Source: Pseudomonas laurylsulfatiphila
GTDB taxonomy: Bacteria; Pseudomonadota; Gammaproteobacteria; Pseudomonadales; Pseudomonadaceae
DNA: 64,000 nucleotides
Direction: 5' to 3'
Assembly: GCF_002934665.1 (NCBI RefSeq)
Contig: NZ_NIRS01000002.1
Location: 806,001 to 870,000 of the forward strand
Shown here in pieces: positions 51,536 through 60,955 of the stretch. The notes beneath the pieces were generated by a model that saw only the letters and a program-made list of their open reading frames with translations, did not search any database and was not told the DNA's origin. Both the position numbers and the translations under genes were made by a program. Numbering within the stretch: position 1 is the first letter of the stretch; every line of letters starts with the position of its first letter.

Positions 51536-52276
51536 ATGGATCACGTTGATCACATCCTCATCGTTGACGATGACCGCGAAATCCGCGAGCTGGTAGGCAA
51601 CTACCTGAAGAAGAACGGCCTGCGCACCACCGTCGTGGCGGATGGACGGCAGATGCGCGCGTTTCTGGAAACCACCCCGGTGGACCTGATCGTGCTGGAC
51701 ATCATGATGCCGGGGGACGATGGCCTGCTGCTCTGCCGCGAATTGCGCGCCGGCAAACACAAGACCACGCCGGTGCTGATGCTCACCGCGCGCAATGATG
51801 AAACCGACCGCATCCTCGGCCTCGAAATGGGCGCCGACGACTACCTGGTCAAACCCTTCGCTGCCCGTGAACTGCTGGCGCGGATCAACGCGGTGCTGCG
51901 GCGCACCCGCATGCTGCCGCCGAACCTGGTGGTGACCGAAGCCAGCCGCCTGCTGGCCTTTGGGCGCTGGCGCCTGGACACCTCGGCCCGTCACCTGCTC
52001 GATCAGGACGGCACCATGGTCGCCCTGAGCGGCGCCGAATATCGATTGCTGCGGGTGTTTCTCGACCATCCGCAACGGGTGCTCAACCGTGATCAATTGC
52101 TCAACCTGACCCAGGGCCGCGACGCCGACCTGTTCGACCGTTCCATCGATCTTTTGGTCAGCCGCCTGCGTCAGCGCCTGCTCGACGACGCCCGCGAACC
52201 GGCCTACATCAAGACCGTGCGCAGCGAAGGCTATGTGTTTTCCCTGCCGGTGGAAATCCTGGGCGATCAATCATGA
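51536..52276 (+). CDS. OmpR-family response regulator
   Basis: 246 residues. Receiver with DDD (residues 11-13), phosphoacceptor Asp55 (LIVLDIMMPGDDG) and VKPF; C-terminal winged helix (LSGAEYRLLRVFLDHPQRVLNRDQLL; DRSIDLLVSRLRQRLL). The ATG at 51536 starts the canonical N-terminus HVDHILIVDDDREIREL. Overlaps the kinase gene (ATGA). It is the likely binder of the three TGTATC-GGATACA-ATACA elements. Confidence 0.94.
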   Translation: MDHVDHILIVDDDREIRELVGNYLKKNGLRTTVVADGRQMRAFLETTPVDLIVLDIMMPGDDGLLLCRELRAGKHKTTPVLMLTARNDETDRILGLEMGADDYLVKPFAARELLARINAVLRRTRMLPPNLVVTEASRLLAFGRWRLDTSARHLLDQDGTMVALSGAEYRLLRVFLDHPQRVLNRDQLLNLTQGRDADLFDRSIDLLVSRLRQRLLDDAREPAYIKTVRSEGYVFSLPVEILGDQS

Positions 52277-53583
52277 CGCGGGCGCTGCATTGGCCGCGGA
52301 CCCTGGCCTCGCGGCTGTCGCTGATATTCCTGATCGGCCTGATCCTCGCCCAGGCATTGTCCTTCGGCGCGCAGTACTACGAACGCTACGAATCCTCGAA
52401 AAACACCATGCTCGGCAACCTGGAAACCGATGTGTCCACCTCCATTGCCATCCTCGACCGCCTGCCCGCCAATGAGCGGGCCGCCTGGCTCAAACAACTG
52501 GAGCGACGCAACTACAGTTACCTGCTGAACGAGGGCTCGCCGGGCTCGCCCATCCACACCGACATGCCCGATGCGCCCATTGCCATCGCCTCGATCAAGG
52601 ACGCCATCGGCCACGATTACCCGATGACCTTTACTGAGATTCCCGGGCCGAAAAAACACTTCCAAGTGCACCTGAACCTGGCGGATGGCAGCCCGCTGAC
52701 CATCGACCTCCGCCCGGCGATGGTGCCGCTGTCGCCCTGGCTGCCCATCGTGTTGCTCGGGCAACTGGCGCTGATGCTCGCCTGTTCCTGGCTGGCGGTC
52801 AGAATCGCCATCCGCCCCCTCACCCGCCTCGCCGACGCCGTCGAAACCCTGGACCCCAACGCCCACCCCGTGCTCCTGGACGAAAAAGGCCCGAGCGAAG
52901 TCGCCCACGCCGCCAAAGCCTTCAACGCGATGCAGGCACGCATCGCGGCGTATCTGAAGGAGCGCATGCAATTGCTCGCGGCGATCTCCCACGACCTGCA
53001 AACCCCGATCACCCGCATGAAACTGCGCGCCGAGTTCATGGACGACTCCAGCGAAAAAGACAAACTGTGGAACGACCTGGGCGAGATGGAACACCTGGTA
53101 CGCGAAGGCGTCGCCTACGCCCGCAGCATCCACGGCGCCACCGAAGAAAGCCGCCGCACCGACCTCGACTCGTTCCTCGACAGCCTGGTGTTCGACTACC
53201 AGGACATGGGCAAGGACGTTCAGCTCAAAGGCAAGAGCACCACCGTCATCGACACCCGCCCCCACGCCCTGCGCCGGGTGCTGGTCAACCTGACGGACAA
53301 CGCATTGAAATTTGCCGGGGCTGCCGAAATGCACGTGGAAAAACAGGCCGACGGCAAGCTGTCGATCAAGATCCTCGACCGTGGTCCGGGGATCGCCGAA
53401 GAAGAACTCAAGCAAGTCATGGAACCCTTCTACCGCGTGGAAAACTCCCGCAACCGCAGCACCGGCGGCACCGGGTTGGGGTTGGCGATTGCCCAGCAAC
53501 TGGCGATAGCGATTGGAGGGTCGTTGACCTTGAGCAATCGTGAAGGTGGGGGGTTGTGTGCGGAGCTGAGATTGCCGGGGTAG
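52273..53583 (+). CDS. EnvZ-type sensor histidine kinase
   Basis: 436 residues. Two membrane helices (LASRLSLIFLIGLILAQALSFGAQYY; PWLPIVLLGQLALMLACSWLAV) bound a periplasmic domain of about 130 residues; then HAMP (RIAIRPLTRLADAVETL), HisKA with His240 (LLAAISHDLQTPITRMK), N-box NLTDNALKFAG and G-boxes (GPGIAEEEL; TGLGLAIAQQL). The periplasmic ligand is unknown. Its operon partner is the OmpR-type regulator. Confidence 0.93.
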   Translation: MTRALHWPRTLASRLSLIFLIGLILAQALSFGAQYYERYESSKNTMLGNLETDVSTSIAILDRLPANERAAWLKQLERRNYSYLLNEGSPGSPIHTDMPDAPIAIASIKDAIGHDYPMTFTEIPGPKKHFQVHLNLADGSPLTIDLRPAMVPLSPWLPIVLLGQLALMLACSWLAVRIAIRPLTRLADAVETLDPNAHPVLLDEKGPSEVAHAAKAFNAMQARIAAYLKERMQLLAAISHDLQTPITRMKLRAEFMDDSSEKDKLWNDLGEMEHLVREGVAYARSIHGATEESRRTDLDSFLDSLVFDYQDMGKDVQLKGKSTTVIDTRPHALRRVLVNLTDNALKFAGAAEMHVEKQADGKLSIKILDRGPGIAEEELKQVMEPFYRVENSRNRSTGGTGLGLAIAQQLAIAIGGSLTLSNREGGGLCAELRLPG

Positions 53584-53635
53584 GAAGGATTGGTTGGGAA
53601 GTAAGGATGTTGGGCCAGCTGTAGAAAATGGTCGG

Positions 53636-53817
53636 CTGGAAGGCCGCCATCGCTGGCAAGCCAGCTCCCACAGTGGTTCGGCGTATGTCTGAGAGAATTT
53701 GATCCGCTGGCAGGCCGCCTTCGCGGGCAAGCCAGCTCCTACCTTTGATTTTTGACAATGTCGAGAGGGTGGAAGATCAAGAGCAAAAGATCGCAGCCTG
53801 CGGCAGCTCCTACAAGG
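53636..53817. repeat. Cluster of solitary REP arms
   Basis: Two same-direction arms of the GCTGGCAAGCCAGCTCC type (53636-53672 and 53710-53743) and one arm of the GATCGCAGCCTGCGGCAG type (53789-53817), not paired as usual. They lie downstream of the kinase gene. Confidence 0.7.
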
Positions 53818-53924
53818 GGAGTGCGTTTAGCCGAAGAGCAGGTTCGCCCCCACACGCTCTTCACCACTCAACAGGCCGAGCGTTAGCTCGCCTGCAGCTT
53901 GTGATCTTGATCCACCCGCCCCCT

Positions 53925-54187
53925 CGGCAGGCTGAGCGGAGGTGTTCATCCGGGGATGGGCGCGCAGCGCCGTTCGACGCAGTCGAACTCATTGCATGTA
54001 GGTCGAAGCGAAGCCGACCGGAGGGCAATGCCCCCGGATGAATACCGGAGCGAAGGTACCCCGAGCCTCAGCGAGGGGCCGTACGTAAGGGGCGAGCGCT
54101 TTTGGTTACTTTTAAGGCGCTTGTTAAAAGTGACTCGCCGTAAGGGCGAAACCATAAGCCGCCGTTACCCAAAAAACGGATATGTAC
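53925..54187. repeat. Probable long dispersed Pseudomonas repeat
   Basis: Between the kinase and the DUF2063 gene is a compact stretch (about 260 bases) containing GTCGAAGCGAAGCCGACCGG, GGTACCCCGAGCCTCAGCGA, GGTTACTTTTAAGGCGCTTG and AAAGTGACTCGCCGTAAGGG. From memory, this sequence string recurs in many P. fluorescens-group genomes. An open frame on the plus strand through it runs on into the opposite-strand gene and is not taken as coding. With the REP arms it fills the 600-base gap. Confidence 0.6.
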
Positions 54188-54946
54188 TCAATCAACAACC
54201 CCCAAAACCCCCTCCCCATGCATCTGCCGCAACAACCCCACCCCACCTTCCAGAAACTCCAAAGACCCCACCACCCCAGCCTCCACCGCCAACCCCTGCA
54301 ACAGCTCACGCCCGGTCAACTCGGGAAACTCGCCAACAAGCAGCAACAACCGCCACGCCAACGGACTCAACTCGGAAAACCTCACACCCCAGTCCTCGGC
54401 CCGACGCACCAGCAACAACGTCGGCTGAGTCGGCAAAACGTCCGGCTGATAATCCGGCCCCACCCGTTGCACCGGCCAGGCATACGCCAACGGCCAGGCC
54501 AGCGGCGACACCTGCAACGGTTGATCCAGCAACAACGCCGCATCACCGGCAGCCACAGGCTCGGCGTCGGACTGTTGCAGCGCCATTTCCACCCACTCGT
54601 AATGCGCCAGCTCCACCATGAACGGCGGCCACGGCCCATCGACCAACGCCTGAGGCTCACTGGCAAGAAACTCGACAAACTCCTGAGCGATCTCACCGAA
54701 TTTCGGCGTGCGGGCGCGGTAGTCCCGCAGAAAAATCCGCACCAGCGAACGCCAGTGTTCATCGCCCAGAATCTTCACCAGGACCGGAAAGGTTCCACTG
54801 AGCAATGAAGACAGGTTGGCGAACACCAGATCGCGGTAAACCTGTGCTCGCGCCGGGTCCATTTCGGTGGGTGGCGCGTTGTGCTCAGGGTCGCGCAGGT
54901 ACAGGCCCATGGTGGTTTGTTGCTGCACAAGGCTCGACTTATCCAC
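54188..54946 (-). CDS. DUF2063 / HvfC-BufC-like protein (DNA-binding-domain annotated)
   Basis: 252 residues. [44 protein letters not shown] near the N-terminus is the conserved DUF2063 core; [20 protein letters not shown] follows. In RiPP systems this protein works with the DUF692 enzyme to bind the precursor peptide. It overlaps the DUF692 gene (its start at 54946 lies eight bases inside the neighbour), confirming a shared operon. Confidence 0.86.
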   Translation of the reverse strand: MDKSSLVQQQTTMGLYLRDPEHNAPPTEMDPARAQVYRDLVFANLSSLLSGTFPVLVKILGDEHWRSLVRIFLRDYRARTPKFGEIAQEFVEFLASEPQALVDGPWPPFMVELAHYEWVEMALQQSDAEPVAAGDAALLLDQPLQVSPLAWPLAYAWPVQRVGPDYQPDVLPTQPTLLLVRRAEDWGVRFSELSPLAWRLLLLVGEFPELTGRELLQGLAVEAGVVGSLEFLEGGVGLLRQMHGEGVLGVVD

Positions 54947-55781
54947 GGCTCACGCCCTCCTGTTGCAAGCGGCGAATGGTCTGCAATTCCGCCACCAGTT
55001 CGGCGAATACCGGAAAATTGAAATCGCGCTCCAGCAAGGTCGGTTGAGCACCGAAACGGGCATAGGCCTGGGCCAGCAACGACCATACCGCCGGCTTCAC
55101 CGAAGCGCCATGGGTATCGATTTTCAAGGTATCGGACTCATCGAAATGCCCGGCGATATGCATGGCCACCACCCGTCCCGCATCGATACTGGCGAGAAAC
55201 GCCTGGGGGTCGAAACCGTGGTTGATCGAGTTGACGTAGACGTTGTTGACGTCCAGCAACAGGTCGCAATCAGCCTCGCGCAACACCGCATTGGTGAACG
55301 TCACCTCGTCCATGTCCTGCTGGGGCGCGGCGTAGTAAGAGACGTTTTCCACCGCCAGGCGCCGTCCGAGGATGTCCTGGGCCTGGCGGATACGCGCGGC
55401 GACGTGGTGCACCGCTTCTTCGGTAAACGGCAGCGGCAGCAGGTCGTACAGGTGACCGTCATCGCTGCAATAGCTCAAATGCTCGCTGTACAGCGGCACG
55501 TGGTAATGATCGAGAAAACCCCGGACTTCCTGCAAAAAACCGACGTCCAGCGGCGACGGTCCGCCCAGGGACAGGGACAGCCCGTGACAGGACAGCGGAT
55601 AACGTTCGGCCAGTGCCCGCAGCGCCGCACCATGGGCGCCGCCGATGCCGATCCAGTTTTCTGGCGCGACCTCCAGAAAGTCGAAACTGCCGACAGGGGC
55701 CGCTTGCAGGTCTTTGAGTAAACCGCGACGCAGGCCAAGCCCGGCGCTGGCCTTGGCTACGGGGGGAATGGATGTCTGCAT
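54939..55781 (-). CDS. DUF692 iron-dependent RiPP-type oxygenase (BufB/HvfB-like)
   Basis: 280 residues from the ATG at 55781; upstream in-frame sequence is REP and promoter and is excluded. TIM-barrel of the DUF692/MbnB-TglH-BufB family: [84 protein letters not shown] and LLERDFNFP provide the His, Glu, Asp and Asn metal ligands. Relatives convert Cys residues of precursor peptides into copper-binding or other groups. No DUF2282 precursor or DoxX partner gene is adjacent. Confidence 0.88.
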   Translation of the reverse strand: MQTSIPPVAKASAGLGLRRGLLKDLQAAPVGSFDFLEVAPENWIGIGGAHGAALRALAERYPLSCHGLSLSLGGPSPLDVGFLQEVRGFLDHYHVPLYSEHLSYCSDDGHLYDLLPLPFTEEAVHHVAARIRQAQDILGRRLAVENVSYYAAPQQDMDEVTFTNAVLREADCDLLLDVNNVYVNSINHGFDPQAFLASIDAGRVVAMHIAGHFDESDTLKIDTHGASVKPAVWSLLAQAYARFGAQPTLLERDFNFPVFAELVAELQTIRRLQQEGVSRG

Positions 55782-55894
55782 GGTATCGATCTCGCCTGTG
55801 TCCAATGGCGCGGGCCGGTGCCCGCCATGAGGCACAGTTAATCGAAGGGGTGTATCGGGACTGTGTTCGGCCGGACCCTGAAGTTGCGCGGGAC

Positions 55895-55931
55895 TGTATC
55901 GAAAGGCAGGTTGGATACAGTGAGATACATC
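55895..55931. promoter_or_regulatory. Compound operator-like element, copy C, upstream of the DUF692 gene
   Basis: TGTATCG, 11 bases with AGGCAGG, GGATACA, GTGAG, ATACA; architecture identical to the copies at 51361 and 51429. It lies about 115 bases upstream of the DUF692 start. A further TGTATC lies at 55850. Confidence 0.65.
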
Positions 55932-55939
55932 ACGCCCTA

Positions 55940-56030
55940 CTGTGGGAGCGAGCCTGCTCGCGAAAGCGTTTTTACAGGCGAAAAGCCTTTGCCTGAGCCA
56001 CCGCGTTCGCGAGCAGGCTCGCTCCCACAG
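55940..56030. repeat. REP inverted-repeat pair (GAGCCTGCTCGCGA type)
   Basis: CTGTGGGAGCGAGCCTGCTC facing its complement between divergent genes, leaving about 185 bases to the methyltransferase start. Confidence 0.85.
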
Positions 56031-56215
56031 GGTCCAGTGTCGGTCAGGAACATATTGCTTTCGTCGCGCCAGGCCGCGCGGTACAAGGCCCGAACTAAAC
56101 TTACTGCACGCAGGACCCGCATGGTGCCCTGCACACCCCCACGACCACCGCCCAGCGGCGCATGCCTCGCCAGACAATGCCTCTGGACCGTGATCCTGCC
56201 AAAGGAGCACACGTG

Positions 56216-57262
56216 ATGGACGAGGCCAGACTCAACGACTTCATGGGCAAACTGGTGAATGACATGGGCGGCGCGGCGATGCTCGCCAACGTCATCCTCG
56301 GCGAAGAGCTCGGCCTGTACCGGGCAATGGCCGACAGCCAGCCGATCACCCCCGAAACCCTTGCCGAGAGGACCGGCTGCAACACCCGCCTGCTGCGCGA
56401 ATGGCTCAGCGCCCACGCCGCCTCCGGCTACATGGAACACCGCGACGGCCAGTTCCGCCTGCCCGAAGAGCAAGCCCTGGCCCTGGCCATCGAAGACTCT
56501 CCGGTCTATATCGCCGGGGGCATCGGCGTGGTCGCGTCGTTTTTCCACGACAAGGACAAGCTGGTCAACGCCATGCACGGCAACGGCGCCCTGCCCTGGG
56601 GCGAGCATCACCCGTGCATGTTCAGCGGTACCGAGCGTTTCTTCCGCCCTGGGTACAAAGCCCATCTGATCGCCGAATGGTTGCCGGCCCTCGACGGTGT
56701 GGTGGCCAAACTGGAAGCCGGGGCCAAAGTGGCGGACATCGGCTGCGGTCACGGCGCCTCGACGGTGATCATGGCCCAGGCATTTCCGGATTCGCGCTTC
56801 GTCGGCTTCGACTATCACGCGCCGTCCGTCACCGTCGCCACCCAAAGGGCCGAAGAAGGCGGTGTGTCCAGTCGGGCCCGGTTCTTCCAGGGCACGGCGA
56901 AAAGCTACCCCGGCAGCGACTATGACCTGGTCTGCTACTTCGACTGCCTGCACGACATGGGCGACCCGGTAGGCGCGGCCAAACATGCCTATGAATCGTT
57001 GAAAGACGACGGCACGGTGCTGCTGGTCGAGCCCTACGCCAATGACTTGCTCGACGACAACGTCAACCCGGTCGGACGCCTGTTCTACGCCGCCTCGACC
57101 TTCATTTGCACGCCGAACTCGCTGTCCCAGGAAGTCGGCCTCGGCCTCGGCGCCCAGGCCGGTGAAGCGCGCTTGCGCAAGGTGTTCAACGAGGCCGGGT
57201 TCAGCCGTTTTCGTCGGGCCACGGAAACACCGTTCAACCTGATTCTGGAGGCACGTAAATAA
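56216..57262 (+). CDS. SAM-dependent methyltransferase with N-terminal winged helix
   Basis: 348 residues from the ATG at 56216 (AAAGGAG site). N-terminal winged-helix domain ([35 protein letters not shown], given in part) and C-terminal Rossmann methyltransferase: [48 protein letters not shown]. Similar to Rv2258c-type enzymes of unknown substrate. Confidence 0.87.
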   Translation: MDEARLNDFMGKLVNDMGGAAMLANVILGEELGLYRAMADSQPITPETLAERTGCNTRLLREWLSAHAASGYMEHRDGQFRLPEEQALALAIEDSPVYIAGGIGVVASFFHDKDKLVNAMHGNGALPWGEHHPCMFSGTERFFRPGYKAHLIAEWLPALDGVVAKLEAGAKVADIGCGHGASTVIMAQAFPDSRFVGFDYHAPSVTVATQRAEEGGVSSRARFFQGTAKSYPGSDYDLVCYFDCLHDMGDPVGAAKHAYESLKDDGTVLLVEPYANDLLDDNVNPVGRLFYAASTFICTPNSLSQEVGLGLGAQAGEARLRKVFNEAGFSRFRRATETPFNLILEARK

Positions 57263-57273
57263 CCCCCGAGGGT

Positions 57274-57359
57274 TGTAGGAGCTGCCGAAGGCTGCGATCT
57301 TTTGACTTTGCTTTTGAAAAACAAGATCAAGAGATCGCAGCCTTCGGCAGCTCCTACAA
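57274..57359. repeat. REP inverted-repeat pair (GCTGCGATCTTTTGA type)
   Basis: TTGTAGGAGCTGCCGAAGGC facing its complement between the methyltransferase and the sirtuin gene. Confidence 0.86.
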
Positions 57360-57395
57360 AAGGCCATGCCAATCTGCGCCCCCGGAGTGCTGAAC

Positions 57396-58238
57396 ATGCT
57401 CGACAGCCTGATCCACGAACAACTCGACCGCCTCCATCAACGCATGGCCGACGCGCCGTTTGCTGTGCTGACCGGTGCCGGCATCAGCACACCGTCGGGC
57501 ATCCCCGATTATCGTGACAACCAGGGCGTGCGGCGGGGCCGGCAGCCGATGATGTACCAGGAGTTTCTCTCCGCCCCGGAGTCCCGGCGACGCTATTGGG
57601 CGCGGGCGATGCTCGGCTGGCCACGGGTGCGCCTGGCGCAGCCGAACGTGGCCCACGACACCCTGGCCCGGCTGCAGGGCACGCGACAAATCAGCGGGTT
57701 GATCACCCAGAACGTCGACACCCTGCACGACCAGGCCGGCAGCCATGACGTGATCGAACTCCACGGCAGTTTGCACCGGGTGTTGTGCCTCGATTGCGGC
57801 AGGCTCTGTGAGCGCGATTCGATCCAGCGCTTGATGGAAACCCGCAACCCGTACCTGGCCGGCGTCGACGCGGTGCAGGCGCCGGACGGCGACACCTTGC
57901 TCGACCCGGCCTTCGAGGCCCGCTTCCAGGTCCCTCATTGCCCGCATTGCGCCGGGGAACGGATGAAGCCGGATGTGGTGTTTTTTGGTGAAAACGTCGC
58001 GCAGGCCACGGCGACCAAGGCGATGGCGGCCGTTGAACAGGCTGCCGGGTTGTTGGTGATCGGGTCTTCGTTGATGGCCTATTCGGCGTTCCGCTTGTGC
58101 CGGGCGGTGGTGGACCAGGGCAAGCCGTTGATCGCGATCAACCTGGGCAAGACCCGGGCGGATGACATTCTGGATATGAAGATCGAGGGGTCATGCGAGC
58201 GGTTGTTGCCAATATTGGCTCAACGCCTGACTTCCTGA
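57396..58238 (+). CDS. NAD-dependent protein deacylase (Sir2 family)
   Basis: 280 residues from the ATG at 57396. NAD site LTGAGISTPSGIPDYR (residues 25-40), QNVD (105-108), catalytic His123 in IELHG, structural zinc cysteines CLDC (131, 134) and CPHC later, GSSLMAYSAFRL. Likely a general lysine deacylase; longer than CobB because of an insertion before the second zinc pair. Confidence 0.92.
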   Translation: MLDSLIHEQLDRLHQRMADAPFAVLTGAGISTPSGIPDYRDNQGVRRGRQPMMYQEFLSAPESRRRYWARAMLGWPRVRLAQPNVAHDTLARLQGTRQISGLITQNVDTLHDQAGSHDVIELHGSLHRVLCLDCGRLCERDSIQRLMETRNPYLAGVDAVQAPDGDTLLDPAFEARFQVPHCPHCAGERMKPDVVFFGENVAQATATKAMAAVEQAAGLLVIGSSLMAYSAFRLCRAVVDQGKPLIAINLGKTRADDILDMKIEGSCERLLPILAQRLTS

Positions 58239-58251
58239 TCAACACAACACC

Positions 58252-58343
58252 CTGTGGGAGCGTGCTTGCCCGCGATGGCGGTGGATCAGCCAATAAATTT
58301 TCTGAATGTGCCGGCCTCATCGCGAGCAAGCTCGCTCCCACAG
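58252..58343. repeat. REP inverted-repeat pair, partly degenerate
   Basis: CTGTGGGAGCGTGCTTGCCC facing GCGAGCAAGCTCGCTCCCAC between convergent genes; the two arms belong to slightly different REP types. Confidence 0.78.
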
Positions 58344-58358
58344 GGGCCGGCGTTCATT

Positions 58359-59255
58359 TCAGAGGAGCTTTTCCCCAAATTTTTCCTCTTTCAGCACATC
58401 AAACAACGCCTGCGCCGCCGCCGACAACTCTCCCCCAGGCAACGTCAACACCCCAAGCGCCCGCTCCACCACCGGGTCGCGCAAGGTAATGCAGCGCGCC
58501 CCCAGCTCGTGCATCTGCCCGGCACACAATGCCGGCACCGCGCTCACGCCCAGGCCGCTGGCGACCATGCGCCCGACCGTCGCCAGTTGATGGCTTTCAA
58601 ACTCCACCGACAGCTTCATGCCGCGGGCCTGCAGGTGCTCTTCTAGCATGACCCGCACGGTGGAAGGTCGCTGCAAGGTAATGAACGGCTCCTTGAGCAG
58701 GGTCTGCCAATCGATGTCATCGAGTTCGGCCAGCGCCGAATCCAGGGGCACCACCGCCACGAATCGATCGATGTACAACGGCGTGAATTGCAGCGGCGAA
58801 CTCTGGGTCGGCTCGAACGCCACCCCCAGTTCAACCTGGCGGTCACGGACCATTTCCAGCACCTGCTCGTTGATCACGTCATTGACCGTCACGTTGACGT
58901 TCGGGTAACGGGCGCGGAAGGTCTTGAGGATCGGCGGCAGCAGGTTGCCGGCGAACGATGGCATCGCCGCCAGGGTCACGCGACCGCGCTGCAGGGTGAA
59001 GCGTTGACGCAGCTCGTCCTCGACATTGTCCCAGTCGGCGATCAACCGGCGCGCCAGCGGCACCAGGGCTTCGCCTTCGGCGGTGAGCGCCACGTTGCGC
59101 GTGTTGCGGGTGAACAGGCGCCCGCCGAGGCCCTCTTCCAGCGCCTTGATGGTCAGGCTCAGGGCCGATTGCGACAGGTGCAGGCGTTCACAGGCCACGG
59201 CAAAGCTCAGGCTCTGGGCCACGGCCAGAAAGGCACGGATCTGCTTGACGGTCAT
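58359..59255 (-). CDS. LysR-family regulator, probable DhcR-like
   Basis: 298 residues. N-terminal helix-turn-helix ([35 protein letters not shown]) and substrate-binding domain. Divergent from a CoA-transferase/thiolase operon, the arrangement of P. aeruginosa PA1998-PA2001 (dhcR-dhcA-dhcB-atoB), so it probably activates that operon. Confidence 0.85.
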   Translation of the reverse strand: MTVKQIRAFLAVAQSLSFAVACERLHLSQSALSLTIKALEEGLGGRLFTRNTRNVALTAEGEALVPLARRLIADWDNVEDELRQRFTLQRGRVTLAAMPSFAGNLLPPILKTFRARYPNVNVTVNDVINEQVLEMVRDRQVELGVAFEPTQSSPLQFTPLYIDRFVAVVPLDSALAELDDIDWQTLLKEPFITLQRPSTVRVMLEEHLQARGMKLSVEFESHQLATVGRMVASGLGVSAVPALCAGQMHELGARCITLRDPVVERALGVLTLPGGELSAAAQALFDVLKEEKFGEKLL

Positions 59256-59325
59256 AGGTCGCTTCGCTCCGTTTGCAAGCAGCAGATTTCAAGTCTCAAG
59301 ATAAAATCAACAGCCAAGGGACGAC

Positions 59326-59417
59326 CTGTAGGAGCCGGCTTGCCGGCGATAGCGATTTGGCAGGCGACATGGATGTTGATCGATCCGACGCCATCGCTGG
59401 CAAGCCAGCTCCTACAG
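59326..59417. repeat. REP inverted-repeat pair (GGCTTGCCGGCGA type)
   Basis: CTGTAGGAGCCGGCTTGCCG facing GCTGGCAAGCCAGCTCCTAC in the LysR/CoA-transferase intergenic region. Confidence 0.85.
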
Positions 59418-59543
59418 GATTGTCATTTAATGATCTTTATCAATCAATCCGCTCTAAAAAACAACTTAACAAATGAATCTTCCGGCGCAACACTCAACTC
59501 CATTCGGCTAGCCAGCCGCCCACAAAGAATAAAAGAGGTGCAT

Positions 59544-60242
59544 ATGGCAGGTTTCGACAAGCGCGTGAGTTCCTACGAGCAAGCGTTGGCAGGTCTTGAA
59601 GACGGCATGACCGTGATCGCTGGCGGCTTCGGCCTGTGCGGCATCCCGGAAAACCTGATCGCCGAGATCAAGCGCAAGGGCACTCGCGACCTCACCGTGG
59701 TCTCCAACAACTGCGGCGTCGACGGTTTCGGCCTCGGCGTACTGCTGACCGACCGCCAGATCAGCAAAGTGGTGGCGTCCTACGTCGGCGAAAACAAGCT
59801 GTTCGAAGAGCAGCTGCTCAAGGGCGAAATCGAAGTCATCCTGACCCCGCAAGGCACCCTCGCCGAGAAAATGCGCGCGGGCGGCGCCGGCATTCCGGCC
59901 TTCTTCACCGCCACCGGCGTGGGCACTCCGGTTGCCGAAGGCAAGGAAGTGCGCGAATTCCATGGCCGCAAGTACCTGATGGAAGAGTCCATCACCGGCG
60001 ACTTCGCCATCGTCAAAGGCTGGAAAGCCGACCATTTCGGTAACGTGATCTATCGTCACACCGCCCAGAACTTCAACCCGCTGGCCGCCACTGCCGGCAA
60101 GATCACCGTGGTCGAAGTCGAAGAAATCGTCGAACCCGGCGAGCTGGACCCGGCGCAGATCCACACCCCTGGCATCTACGTCGACCGGATCATCTGCGGC
60201 ACGTTCGAGAAGCGCATCGAACAGCGCACCGTGCGTAAGTGA
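59544..60242 (+). CDS. dhcA: CoA-transferase subunit A (3-oxoacid / dehydrocarnitine type)
   Basis: 232 residues from the ATG at 59544 (AGAGGTG site). Family I CoA-transferase alpha subunit: [22 protein letters not shown] (glycine loop), [31 protein letters not shown]. Works with subunit B. The neighbourhood matches P. aeruginosa dhcAB (3-dehydrocarnitine CoA-transferase); an acetoacetate CoA-transferase (AtoDA/ScoAB) is the alternative. Confidence 0.85.
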   Translation: MAGFDKRVSSYEQALAGLEDGMTVIAGGFGLCGIPENLIAEIKRKGTRDLTVVSNNCGVDGFGLGVLLTDRQISKVVASYVGENKLFEEQLLKGEIEVILTPQGTLAEKMRAGGAGIPAFFTATGVGTPVAEGKEVREFHGRKYLMEESITGDFAIVKGWKADHFGNVIYRHTAQNFNPLAATAGKITVVEVEEIVEPGELDPAQIHTPGIYVDRIICGTFEKRIEQRTVRK

Positions 60243-60278
60243 TCCCCTGCCCCCGGACCGAATGAAGGAATAACGACA

Positions 60279-60944
60279 ATGGCACTTTCCCGCGAACAAA
60301 TGGCTCAACGCGTCGCCCGCGAAATGCAGGACGGCTTCTACGTGAACCTGGGCATCGGCATTCCGACCCTGGTCGCCAACTACATCCCCGAAGGCATGGA
60401 AGTCATGCTGCAGTCGGAAAACGGCCTGCTGGGCATGGGTCCGTTCCCGACTGAAGAAACCATCGATGCCGACATGATCAACGCCGGCAAACAAACGGTG
60501 ACCGCGCGCATCGGCGCTTCGATCTTTTCCTCGGCCGAGTCCTTCGCGATGATTCGCGGTGGTCATGTCGACCTGACCGTGCTCGGCGCCTTCGAAGTGG
60601 ACGTGCAAGGCAACATCGCCTCGTGGATGATCCCCGGCAAGCTGGTCAAGGGCATGGGCGGCGCGATGGACCTGGTGGCCGGCGCAGACAACATCATCGT
60701 CATCATGACCCACGCGTCCAAGGACGGTGAGTCCAAGCTGCTGTCCCAATGCAGCCTGCCGCTGACCGGCGCCGGGTGCATCAAGCGCGTGCTGACCGAC
60801 CTCGCCTACCTGGAAATCGAAAATGGCGCATTTGTCCTCAAGGAACGCGCACCTGGCGTCAGTGTTGAGGAAATCGTCGCCAAGACCGCTGGTAAACTGA
60901 TCGTCCCGGACCACGTTCCGGAAATGCAGTTCGCTGCCCAGTGA
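60279..60944 (+). CDS. dhcB: CoA-transferase subunit B (3-oxoacid / dehydrocarnitine type)
   Basis: 221 residues. [17 protein letters not shown], catalytic Glu47 in [28 protein letters not shown]. Forms the heteromer with the preceding subunit. Same operon, 36 bases apart. Confidence 0.87.
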   Translation: MALSREQMAQRVAREMQDGFYVNLGIGIPTLVANYIPEGMEVMLQSENGLLGMGPFPTEETIDADMINAGKQTVTARIGASIFSSAESFAMIRGGHVDLTVLGAFEVDVQGNIASWMIPGKLVKGMGGAMDLVAGADNIIVIMTHASKDGESKLLSQCSLPLTGAGCIKRVLTDLAYLEIENGAFVLKERAPGVSVEEIVAKTAGKLIVPDHVPEMQFAAQ

Positions 60945-60955
60945 GGAATCATTCC

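Noticed and set aside
53956..54621. 221-codon plus-strand open frame through the repeat into the DUF2063 gene
   Set aside because: It begins in a dispersed repeat and ends as Pro/Thr-rich antisense of a conserved gene; not credible as protein.
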